The translations under genes and the position numbers were made by a program. This document shows positions 1 through 6,096 of a DNA stretch of 7,751 nucleotides, piece after piece (within the stretch, counting starts at the first letter, position 1; every line of letters begins with the position of its first letter). Origin of the DNA: CAZGSG01 sp964528095 (GTDB lineage: Bacteria; Bacteroidota; Bacteroidia; Chitinophagales; Chitinophagaceae). Location: positions 1 through 7,751 of the forward strand of contig CAZGSG010000277.1 in assembly GCA_964528095.1 (NCBI GenBank), given 5' to 3'. The notes beneath the pieces were generated by a model. That model saw nothing but the letters and a program-made list of their open reading frames with translations, searched no databases and was not told the origin of the DNA.

Positions 1-167
1 TGCAGTTTGTGATCCAGAATTATATCATCGATCATAACAAGATACTGGAGAAGATACAGGAAAACAGGAAAAAGCCGAAGACCAAATCCAAATGGCAGGA
101 GCGAATGGAGCAGATGCAGGAGCAGCAAAAGAAGATGAAAGAAGCGCAGCAAAAGAACAAACGATAA
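1..167 (+). CDS. yidC: Membrane protein insertase YidC, C-terminal tail (partial)
   Basis: Only the last 54 codons lie in the window; the reading frame enters at base 3 and ends at TAA 165-167. YidC/Oxa1/Alb3 proteins insert and fold inner-membrane proteins, alone or with SecYEG. What is visible is a short hydrophobic stretch (QFVIQNYIID), a motif KILEKIQENRKKPK, then a basic, Gln/Lys/Met-rich tail (KWQERMEQMQEQQKK...) probably forming a charged helix. This matches my memory of the C-terminus of Bacteroidota YidC, where a cytoplasmic basic tail follows the last transmembrane helix and is thought to contact the ribosome. None of the five core membrane segments is in the window, so the call rests on the tail alone. 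A strong hairpin terminator lies about 110 bases downstream. The alternative is another membrane protein with a basic tail. Confidence 0.72.
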   Translation, partial: QFVIQNYIIDHNKILEKIQENRKKPKTKSKWQERMEQMQEQQKKMKEAQQKNKR

Positions 168-198
168 ACAGGCGTTTTTCAAGTGACGCGGAGGCTAT

Positions 199-223
199 TT
201 TTGAATTTTTACTTTTGAATTTT
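199..223. repeat. Short direct repeat, two copies of an 11-mer
   Basis: TTTTGAATTTT occurs at 199-209 and again at 213-223, a 14-base period, followed by a degenerate third partner (TTTGCATTTGAAAT). It lies in the AT-rich spacer after yidC. It resembles the low-complexity TTTTGAATT runs common between Bacteroidota genes. I see no protein-coding or RNA role for it. Confidence 0.5.
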
Positions 224-275
224 GCATTTGAAATAGCACTACCAACCTGCGTTATTTAGTTAAATTACTCATAAT

Positions 276-317
276 GAAGTCCGGGCTTTCACATACTGAA
301 GCCCGGACTTCCTGTTT
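276..317. terminator. Perfect 13-bp hairpin, probable intrinsic terminator of yidC
   Basis: GAAGTCCGGGCTT (276-288) and AAGCCCGGACTTC (299-311) are exact reverse complements separated by a 10-base loop. The stem is GC-rich in its middle and is followed on the + strand by CTGTTT, a weak U-tract. It sits between the yidC stop and the next gene, both on +, which fits a terminator insulating the two. The flanking bases are also T-poor on the opposite strand, so + strand termination is the likelier direction. Confidence 0.8.
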
Positions 318-408
318 AAACCCGTTTATTTCCAAAGCTTAGCAACTCCTGTTGCAACTTATTGCTTAAATTGGCACGTCTTTATGATGTTATTTAACCA
401 GTAATAAA

Positions 409-1080
409 ATGAAAAAGAAAAATACGATAATAGTGGTTGCCTGCCTGTTGTTTTCGGCTGTGAATGTTTTTTCGCAAAAGAAACTGACAGAAGCTACTAT
501 ATCTTATGATATCATGATCAATACGAATAATGACAAGCCAAAGGCAGCAGATCTGTTGGATGGGGCAGTCAGCGTAATATACCTGAAGGGTAATTCCAGC
601 CGTTCTGAAATGATCAGCTCATTAGGTACGCAGTCGACCATTGTAGATGGCAAGACAGGTAATGTGACCATACTCAAAGAATATGGAGAGCAGAAGTATA
701 TGATCAACCTGACGCCTGATAACTGGAAAACATCCAACAAAAAATATGAAGGCATTTCATTTACCTATGAAGATGAATTTAAGACGATAGCAGGCTATAA
801 TTGCCAGAAGGCGATCGGTAAACTGGCTGATGGTACTACATTTACTGTTTTTTTTACAAAGGACCTTGTCCCTGTGAACAGGGATTTTCAATACCTCAAC
901 AAGAACCTTCCCGGACTTGCGATGCAGTATGAAGCTTCTATGGGTAAACAGAAAGTAACCTATACTGTTTCCAGTGTGAACTTCAACCTGATACCTGCTG
1001 CAAAGTTTGACCTGCCAAAATCAGGCTACCGGGTAATGACTTATGAAGAAAGCATGGGTTCGGCCGGTAACAGCAATTAA
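409..1080 (+). CDS. Secreted GLPGLI/DUF4412-like protein of unknown function
   Basis: 223 residues. The N-terminus is a clear Sec signal peptide: MKKKNT, a hydrophobic core (residues 7-20), then VFSQKK with probable cleavage near residue 22, so the mature protein is exported to the periplasm or outer membrane. The rest looks beta-rich and soluble. Recognisable elements are KTIAGYNCQKA (125-135), FFTKDLVPVN (148-157) and NLPGLAMQYE (166-175). This order, 'K-I-GY-C-KA', then a strand ending in a Thr-Lys/Asp turn, then a Leu-Pro-Gly-Leu turn leading into a strand, is typical of Bacteroidota GLPGLI and DUF4412 proteins, whose function is unknown. The final glycine-leucine-isoleucine of the GLPGLI signature is changed to GLA. 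The ATG at 409 is chosen because it begins the signal peptide. There is no outer-membrane receptor or transport gene beside it. It appears monocistronic: a terminator lies upstream and a convergent gene downstream. I found no convincing promoter; TAAATTGG at 367-374 is one base off the -7 consensus. Confidence 0.8.
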   Translation: MKKKNTIIVVACLLFSAVNVFSQKKLTEATISYDIMINTNNDKPKAADLLDGAVSVIYLKGNSSRSEMISSLGTQSTIVDGKTGNVTILKEYGEQKYMINLTPDNWKTSNKKYEGISFTYEDEFKTIAGYNCQKAIGKLADGTTFTVFFTKDLVPVNRDFQYLNKNLPGLAMQYEASMGKQKVTYTVSSVNFNLIPAAKFDLPKSGYRVMTYEESMGSAGNSN

Positions 1081-1146
1081 TAAACAAACTACTGCTGATT
1101 TAACAGGCCAGATCAATTAATAAAAAGGAAAAAGAAGCACCAGCTA

Positions 1147-1509
1147 TTAGCGGGTTGCCGCATTAGGATTGAAAGTGAGTTTGCCGTTCATTAACACTTT
1201 CTTTTTAAGAGGCATCACAAAAGTAGTATTGCCTTTCTGGTAAGTAACAACAGTGTTCATGCTAATGAACCTATCGGGCTGATGCATGTTAATTACCTGG
1301 TCGCCACGGAAACTGATATTGGGGCGTAAAGAGATCGAATTCTGTTTGTATGTACTTTTTGAAGAGAAGGCAGATTTTTTAGGATTCTCTACCCGGATGT
1401 TGGTCTCCCCAAGTGTTGCGAATGCACCAACTGTGGAGATGGTAAGGATCAAAAGCAGAATAGCTGATGACTTCAAAACAACACGTGATATGGAAGAGTT
1501 AGTTTTCAA
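1147..1509 (-). CDS. Small secreted hypothetical protein, non-ATG start
   Basis: Up to 120 residues; I do not recognise a named family. After a short basic N-terminus comes a hydrophobic stretch (about residues 13-32, KSSAILLLILTISTVGAFAT) that reads as a signal peptide with AFA as a probable cleavage site. The mature part has a Ser/Lys-rich linker, then NISFRGDQVINM, MNTVVTYQKGNTTFVMPLKKKV and a short tail. It looks like a family of small exported Chitinophagaceae proteins with the core 'NTVVTYQKGNTT-xxP-KKKV', but that is from memory. No in-frame ATG exists between the upstream TGA (1555-1557) and the hydrophobic core. The first TTG is at 1509; a second TTG at 1476 (codon 12) would begin directly at the signal peptide, giving 109 residues. 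The -7 box at 1518-1525 favours the second start, or near-leaderless use of the first. The 3' end faces the neighbouring secreted-protein gene with 66 bases between stops. Confidence 0.68.
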   Translation of the reverse strand: MKTNSSISRVVLKSSAILLLILTISTVGAFATLGETNIRVENPKKSAFSSKSTYKQNSISLRPNISFRGDQVINMHQPDRFISMNTVVTYQKGNTTFVMPLKKKVLMNGKLTFNPNAATR

Positions 1510-1517
1510 TTGTAAAG

Positions 1518-1525
1518 CAAATTTA
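1518..1525 (-). promoter_or_regulatory. Bacteroidota -7 promoter box (TAAATTTG)
   Basis: On the minus strand the bases read TAAATTTG, an exact match to the Bacteroidota primary-sigma -7 consensus TAnnTTTG. Nineteen bases upstream is TTTT (1545-1548), three of four bases of the -33 TTTG element. The predicted transcript would begin around 1510-1514, immediately before the first possible TTG codon of the small secreted protein. Confidence 0.45.
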
Positions 1526-1762
1526 ACACTAAAATTGTCATAAAAAAATACCGTTCATCCAGAACTTTAGTACTTATTTAACGCCGGAGTAGGCAAATTG
1601 TTACAAAAATTCAAAAAAAAGCGAAAAAGCTTTTACACAGATGGGGAAATATGGGGTCAATAAATCCGGCCTTTTTCCTTTAACTTGTAGTTTATAGCAC
1701 GGATATTACGGTAATTTATTGATTGTCATTTATTTATAATTAAGTTACAATTACTAAAATTC

Positions 1763-3184
1763 ATGAAAGAAAACCCCTACCAGGAAGACAAAGAGCAGAT
1801 ACGTGAGCTGTTGAAGATATATGAAAACTTAAAACACGGCCGTAAGCACTCGTTTCTCGAAGAAGAGTCGTTTGAAAAGATCATCAACTATTTTGAGGAA
1901 AAGGAGAGTTTTGATAAGGCGCTGGAAGCCGCGGAGATGGCTACGGGGCAATATCCTTATTCCGCTTCGATACTGATCCGTAAAGCGGATATCTACCTCG
2001 CCATGCGCCGGTACCAGGATGCACTGGATGTACTGGACCAGGCCGCCTTGTTTGATCGTACGGACATCAATCTATACATTTTAAAAACAGATGCTTACCT
2101 GGCGCTCGATCAGCAGCACAAGGCTGTCGCATTGCTGGAAGAAGCGCTGGACATGTTTGAAGGTGAGGAGAAGATAGAGTTGTTGTTTGAACTGACAGAT
2201 GTGTATGATGATTATGAAGAGTTTGATAAGGTATTTGATTGCCTGAAGATCATACTTGAGCTGGACCCGAACAATGAAGAAGGATTGTATAAGATCTGTT
2301 TCTGGACAGACTTTACAGGAAGGAATGAAGAAAGCATCCGGCTGCACCAGGTGATCATCGATGAGTTTCCTTATAATGAACTGGCCTGGTTTAACCTGGC
2401 AGCCGCATACCAGGGAATAAAACTATATGAGAAAGCGATTGACGCATACCAGTATGCCATAACGATAGAAGAGAAGTTTGATTATGCCTATCGCAATATG
2501 GGAGACGCGTATATCCGGATCCGCAAGTATAAAGAAGCAATAGAAGCGCTGGAAAAAGTAACTGAACTGGCCAAGCCGGAAGATGTGATCTATGAAGCGA
2601 TCGGGCATTGTTATGACAGGATGAAGAATCACGCGCAGGCAAGATTCTATTATCGCAAAGCCTCACACCTGAACCAGGGGGACAGTAAACTATTTTATAA
2701 GATCGCCTGTACCTATTTTAATGAACGGCAATTTGAAAGTTGTATCAAACAACTGGAGCATGCCATGAAGATCCATCCGTTGCAGGCGGAATATAACCTG
2801 TTGATGGGTGAGTGTAAGATGGAGGCGGGATCTTTTAAAGACGCGGTGCAATATTTCTCCAATGTCGTACGCATCCGGCCAAAGAACGTGGCCGGCTGGG
2901 AGTCCTTAATAAAATGTTTGTATAAAGGAGATTTTATGGAAGACGCGCTGGAGCAGGTACAGGCAGCCAGCCTGGCAACAGGAGGTAAGGCGGTCTTCAT
3001 TTTCTATAAAGCAGCGATCTTCCTGTCGATGGGAAAAGGCAAGGAAGCCTCGATACAATTGGAGGAGGCCATGAGCCAGTCGCCCAAATTGCTGAAGAAA
3101 TTTGTTGAGCTCAATCCAGCGCTGCTGCAAAACCAGCAGATCGTGGATATAATCGCCAGATTTAAAAAAAATAAATCTATCTGA
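1763..3184 (+). CDS. Tetratricopeptide repeat (TPR) protein, cytoplasmic
   Basis: 473 residues with no signal peptide or membrane segment. From about residue 36 to 441 the chain is built of consecutive 33-34 residue helical hairpins with the TPR pattern (small residue at positions 8 and 20, aromatic at 11 and 24, Pro or Asp at 32). I count about 11-12 units; clear ones are 69-102 (ASILIRKADIYLAMRRYQ), 205-238 (NELAWFNLAAAYQGIKLYEK), 239-272 (FDYAYRNMGDAYIRIRKYKE), 307-340 and 341-374. TPR arrays are protein-binding scaffolds, so a specific partner cannot be read from the sequence. The acidic N-terminus (1-35) and the C-terminal helix ending in KKNKSI cap the solenoid. ATG 1763 is the only start that includes the acidic first helix. 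The gene is followed by a separate promoter, so it is probably not in the comA-aroE unit although it lies just upstream on the same strand. Similar long cytoplasmic TPR proteins are widespread in Bacteroidota without known function. Confidence 0.9.
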   Translation: MKENPYQEDKEQIRELLKIYENLKHGRKHSFLEEESFEKIINYFEEKESFDKALEAAEMATGQYPYSASILIRKADIYLAMRRYQDALDVLDQAALFDRTDINLYILKTDAYLALDQQHKAVALLEEALDMFEGEEKIELLFELTDVYDDYEEFDKVFDCLKIILELDPNNEEGLYKICFWTDFTGRNEESIRLHQVIIDEFPYNELAWFNLAAAYQGIKLYEKAIDAYQYAITIEEKFDYAYRNMGDAYIRIRKYKEAIEALEKVTELAKPEDVIYEAIGHCYDRMKNHAQARFYYRKASHLNQGDSKLFYKIACTYFNERQFESCIKQLEHAMKIHPLQAEYNLLMGECKMEAGSFKDAVQYFSNVVRIRPKNVAGWESLIKCLYKGDFMEDALEQVQAASLATGGKAVFIFYKAAIFLSMGKGKEASIQLEEAMSQSPKLLKKFVELNPALLQNQQIVDIIARFKKNKSI

Positions 3185-3241
3185 ACCCTGCCGGATAATT
3201 CTTGTTAAGGTATCATAGAAAATTTATTTGGCAATCTTCCC

Positions 3242-3249
3242 TATTTTTG
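3242..3249 (+). promoter_or_regulatory. Bacteroidota -7 promoter box (TATTTTTG) ahead of the comA-aroE unit
   Basis: TATTTTTG is an exact TAnnTTTG match and is followed by CGCC, a common context in Bacteroidota promoters. A -33 TTTG is not present at the usual 19-base spacing (there the bases are AAAA at 3219-3222); a TTTG at 3227-3230 is too close. Expected transcript start is around 3255, leaving a leader of about 60 bases before the ComA-family start codon. Confidence 0.6.
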
Positions 3250-3317
3250 CGCCTGCTTATCAAGAAGCTAATAAAAGCATCAGAAAGATCTTTCAATCCT
3301 GAAATCAAAAAAGTAGC

Positions 3318-4088
3318 ATGAATTTTAATTTATCCCAGATACCTGATCGTCATCTTAAACCCCGGCAAGCGGGTCTTACCATGGTGATGGATAAGGGGCT
3401 TAGTGTAAATGAAGCAAAGAATTTTTTAAGTGTATCCCATCCGCACGTAGATATAATAAAACTTGGTTTTGGTACTTCATTCGTTACTCCCAACCTGGAG
3501 GAGAAACTGGAAGTGTACCGCTCATATGATATTCCCATTTATTTCGGTGGTACTTTATTCGAAGCATTCCTGATCCGCAACCAGTTTGATGATTATATAG
3601 AGGTTTGTAAACGGTATGGTATCACTTACATGGAAGTAAGTGATGGTTCCATCACCATTCCTCATGCGGAGAAATGCGGTTATATTGAGAAACTCGCCAA
3701 ACATGGCGTGGTATTGAGTGAAGTGGGAAGTAAGGATGCCGCACATATCATTCCTCCCTATAAGTGGATCGAACTAATGCGCTCGGAACTGGATGCAGGT
3801 TCTACTTACGTGATAGCTGAAGCAAGAGAAGCTGGTAACGTTGGTATCTACCGGGGCACGGGTGAGGTACGTGAAGGACTGGTGCAGGAGATCCTCACGC
3901 AGATACCCCAGGAAAAGATCATCTGGGAAGCACCACAAAAAGCACAACAGCTTTATTTTATTGAACTCATAGGATGCAATGTGAACCTGGGCAATATTTC
4001 TCCATCAGAAGTGATCGCAATGGAAACAATGCGCATCGGGCTGCGTGGTGATACGTTCAGTCTTTTCCTTGATAAAAAAGAAGCCTGA
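3318..4088 (+). CDS. Phosphosulfolactate synthase (ComA) family protein
   Basis: 256 residues, the usual length of the family. ComA adds sulfite to phosphoenolpyruvate to give (2R)-phospho-3-sulfolactate, first step of one coenzyme M route in methanogens; relatives make sulfolactate in Bacillus (YitD), and a plant relative (HSA32) has a heat-tolerance role. The fold is a TIM barrel. Family signatures appear in order: GLTMVMDKG (19-27), DIIKLGFGTS (45-54), FGGTLFE (76-82), MEVSDGSI (105-112), SEVGSKD (134-140, with Lys139 in the place of the proposed catalytic lysine), AEAREAGNVGIY (167-178), WEAPQK (203-208), VNLGNISP (222-229) and GLRGDT (241-246). No signature is missing, so it is probably active. 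Its TGA overlaps the aroE ATG by one base, implying translational coupling. No comB or comC homologue is in the window, so coenzyme M synthesis is not implied. In Bacteroidota the product could feed sulfonate or sulfonolipid metabolism; that is inference. Function within the family may differ from ComA. Confidence 0.88.
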   Translation: MNFNLSQIPDRHLKPRQAGLTMVMDKGLSVNEAKNFLSVSHPHVDIIKLGFGTSFVTPNLEEKLEVYRSYDIPIYFGGTLFEAFLIRNQFDDYIEVCKRYGITYMEVSDGSITIPHAEKCGYIEKLAKHGVVLSEVGSKDAAHIIPPYKWIELMRSELDAGSTYVIAEAREAGNVGIYRGTGEVREGLVQEILTQIPQEKIIWEAPQKAQQLYFIELIGCNVNLGNISPSEVIAMETMRIGLRGDTFSLFLDKKEA

Positions 4089-4822
4089 TGCGTTTGTTCG
4101 GACTCATCGGCTATCCTTTGACCCATTCTTTTTCTAAAAAGTATTTTACAGAAAGATTCAGTAAAGAAGGGTTAACCGATTGCCGGTATGAGTTGTTCCC
4201 GCTCAATACGATTGATGAGTTTCCCGCATTGTTGCGCGCAGATCCCGATCTTGAGGGGCTTAATGTAACTATCCCATATAAAAAACTGGTATTACCTTAT
4301 CTTGATTCAACAGTGCATATCCCGGCAGGTCTTGATGCATGTAATTGCATCCGGATCGAAAAAGGAAAATTATACGGGTACAACACAGATGTAATCGGTT
4401 TTGAAAAAAGTTTTTCTTCCCGTCTGCAATCACATCATACCCGCGCATTGATATTGGGAAATGGTGGCGCTACCGCCGCGGTGATGTATGTATTGCAGCA
4501 GTTGAACATCGAATTTGACATTGTGAGCCGGCAGCCGAACAATGGCGCTACGCTCAACTATACCGATCTTACGGAAGCTATCGTGCATGACGCGAAAGTG
4601 ATCATCAATACTACTCCGCTGGGCATGTACCCCGCAACAGAGGCCTGTCCGCCGATTCCGTATGCGTATCTTACAAAAGATCATTATCTCTACGACCTGG
4701 TGTACAATCCTTCCAAAACCATGTTTCTTCAAAAAGGAGAGGAGCGTGGCGCGATGATAAAAAATGGCGAAGACATGCTGGTGATACAGGCCGAGGAAAG
4801 CTGGAAGATTTGGAATGGATGA
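4088..4822 (+). CDS. aroE: Shikimate dehydrogenase (NADP+)
   Basis: 244 residues, slightly shorter than the 270-280 of enterobacterial AroE but usual for Bacteroidota. It reduces 3-dehydroshikimate to shikimate with NADPH in the common aromatic pathway, in the cytoplasm. The shikimate-binding domain shows GYPLTHSFSKKYF (8-20) with the two binding serines 14 and 16, NVTIPYK (59-65) ending in the catalytic Lys65, and GYNTD (97-101) with Asn99 and catalytic Asp101. The nucleotide domain has LGNGGAT (123-129) as the glycine-rich loop, VSR (146-148) as the adenosine-phosphate contact, and INTTPLGM (173-180). The C-terminal DLVYNP (203-208) and GEDMLVIQAEESW (227-239) are the conserved closing motifs. 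All key residues are present, so this is a genuine AroE and not a degraded paralogue. ATG 4088 overlaps the stop of the ComA-family gene (TGATG). Its TGA directly abuts the stop of the convergent thioesterase gene. Confidence 0.96.
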   Translation: MRLFGLIGYPLTHSFSKKYFTERFSKEGLTDCRYELFPLNTIDEFPALLRADPDLEGLNVTIPYKKLVLPYLDSTVHIPAGLDACNCIRIEKGKLYGYNTDVIGFEKSFSSRLQSHHTRALILGNGGATAAVMYVLQQLNIEFDIVSRQPNNGATLNYTDLTEAIVHDAKVIINTTPLGMYPATEACPPIPYAYLTKDHYLYDLVYNPSKTMFLQKGEERGAMIKNGEDMLVIQAEESWKIWNG

Positions 4823-5266
4823 TCAGGCGCAGACCATTCCATCAAGACGTGTTTTTACTTCTGCAGGGATGGCCGCAATTTTCTTGGCGGTATAATCATA
4901 ACAAACCATACCTGTTTTTGCAATGGCGATAATCTTTCGTGTCTGATCTTTTTCTATTTCCAGTTTGTAAAAGATCTCAAAGCTGACCCGGTTAAGTTCG
5001 CAGGCAACAACAGAAGCAATGACCGTATCACCATAAAATAATTCATTGCGGAATTCGATACCAACATCAGCCATAATAAGACTGACGCCGGCAAATTTCA
5101 TTTCTGTATAACCGATATTGGCAAGGAACTGCATTCTTGCTTCGTGAATGATAGAGAGTATCGCGTCATTGCCAACATGCCCACCATAGTTTATATCTGT
5201 GATCCGGACAGGAATAGCAGTGGAGTAAGAGAATTTCTCAGGCAGTTCGATCTTTATACGGGCCAT
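4823..5266 (-). CDS. Hotdog-fold acyl-CoA thioesterase (4HBT / YbgC-FadM type)
   Basis: 147 residues, a standard single hotdog domain. The N-terminal part carries the family core VRITDINYGGHVGNDAILSI (20-39), matching the 4HBT pattern R-x-x-D-x-x-x-x-G-H-V-x-N with Asp24 as the presumed catalytic acid, followed by the long helix IIHEARMQFLANIG (39-52), then beta strands including DVGIEFRNELFYGD (67-80) and SFEIFYKLE (95-103). Such enzymes hydrolyse acyl-CoA thioesters; the substrate cannot be told from sequence. The protein has no signal peptide, so it is cytoplasmic. It begins 41 bases after the anti-sigma stop codon on the same strand, so readthrough from the sigma / anti-sigma unit is plausible, but I see no coupling and no strong promoter in the gap. 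Its TGA stop abuts the convergent aroE stop with no spacer. Confidence 0.88.
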   Translation of the reverse strand: MARIKIELPEKFSYSTAIPVRITDINYGGHVGNDAILSIIHEARMQFLANIGYTEMKFAGVSLIMADVGIEFRNELFYGDTVIASVVACELNRVSFEIFYKLEIEKDQTRKIIAIAKTGMVCYDYTAKKIAAIPAEVKTRLDGMVCA

Positions 5267-5307
5267 ACGGTAGGGTTGGTTTCGATAAAATTAAGACAAG
5301 CGCCGTA

Positions 5308-6096
5308 TTAAAGCTCCGTGTCGTTCAAAGAATTGACCAGGCTTAAGATGTCGAGGAAATTGCCGGGAGAAGGCGCGAGGGAAGAAGTGGCCAGTTTTTC
5401 CTGCCATTTTTTTAACTGGTCCTTGCAATCATTATCCTGCTCTTCGCCGGATACACAACAGATGAGGTCACCCAGTTTTTTTGACATACGGATGATACTG
5501 CCCTCGGGTGTCATCAACATTACATACCGATCGGCGAGATCCGGAACATAGTCTTCATATGCATAAACAGGCCTGCCGGTATTTTCATCCGATGAGCCGG
5601 TATAGTGACTCATGGCCAGGGCTTTTTTCATATTGATCTTTCCAATACGATCGAGCGCCACATAGTTATCCTGTGTATGCTCCTTTGCTGAATCATTTTC
5701 TTTCGTAGTACCGTCAGTGATGGCCGTTGCAGGTGTAGTAGATACAGGGACCGATGTTTTTTGAGCAACCGTTGTATTGTTAGCGATCCCTTCATTTTTT
5801 GCCGGTGATGTCCATTTGAACACACCGATCGCGATAGCGCCAATCAATACGGCGGCAGCGGCGTACCGGAGAAAGGGGATCTTTCTCACGGGAGCCGTAT
5901 ATTTTACGTCTGCATCAAGGGCTGCTTCAATTTTTCCCCAGCTGGCTTTGGGTGGGGTCATTTCGAGCTCATACAGCCTGTTCGCGTAATCCTGTTTTTC
6001 GTCTACAGGTTCATCCAATGCAGCAGCGATCTTATCCCAAACTCCGGATGGAGGGGGAACTTCACAGTTCAATAATTTATCTTGTAAGCTGCTCAT
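5308..6096 (-). CDS. Anti-sigma factor, membrane-anchored, partner of the adjacent ECF sigma factor
   Basis: 262 residues with one transmembrane helix (about 74-93, PFLRYAAAAVLIGAIAIGVF). The cytoplasmic part (1-73) has no zinc-binding HxxxCxxC motif. It carries instead two copies of a short motif, CEVPPPSGVWDKIAAALD (11-28) and LEMTPPKASWGKIEAALD (44-61), likely short amphipathic helices that hold the sigma factor. The extracytoplasmic part begins with a Thr/Ala/Ser-rich linker (100-140) and ends in a compact domain with RYVMLMTPEGSIIRMSKKLG (190-209), cysteines 213, 214 and 224, and PGNFLDILSLVNSL (244-257). It is not a FecR-type protein, so TonB-receptor signalling is not indicated. The start ATG overlaps the sigma stop codon in an ATGA arrangement, so the two are co-translated in a fixed ratio. 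Assignment rests on gene order, topology and the helical motif; the sensed signal is unknown. Confidence 0.85.
   Translation of the reverse strand: MSSLQDKLLNCEVPPPSGVWDKIAAALDEPVDEKQDYANRLYELEMTPPKASWGKIEAALDADVKYTAPVRKIPFLRYAAAAVLIGAIAIGVFKWTSPAKNEGIANNTTVAQKTSVPVSTTPATAITDGTTKENDSAKEHTQDNYVALDRIGKINMKKALAMSHYTGSSDENTGRPVYAYEDYVPDLADRYVMLMTPEGSIIRMSKKLGDLICCVSGEEQDNDCKDQLKKWQEKLATSSLAPSPGNFLDILSLVNSLNDTEL

Noticed and set aside
371..387. TTGGCAC resembling a sigma-54 -24 element upstream of the secreted protein gene
   Set aside because: At the required spacing the -12 GC dinucleotide is replaced by TG (385-386), and no activator gene is nearby.
1074..1124. Direct repeat CAATTAATAAA at 1074-1084 and 1114-1124 around the end of the secreted protein gene
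   Set aside because: Short, AT-rich and without an element between the copies; likely chance, not a target-site duplication.
1286..1543. 85-codon frame on + opposite the small secreted protein
   Set aside because: It is the complement of a gene with a clear signal peptide, and its translation shows no domain or composition typical of a protein.
2081..3130. Several minus-strand frames of 69-95 codons inside the TPR gene
   Set aside because: They are antisense shadows of a strongly coding repeat gene, with Cys/Leu/Ser-rich random-looking translations.
3318..4088. Coenzyme M biosynthesis, as the ComA name would suggest
   Set aside because: No comB, comC or later genes are present and the surroundings are bacterial of Bacteroidota type.
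4430..4732. 100-codon minus-strand frame within aroE
   Set aside because: Antisense shadow of a gene with all catalytic motifs intact; no recognisable protein.
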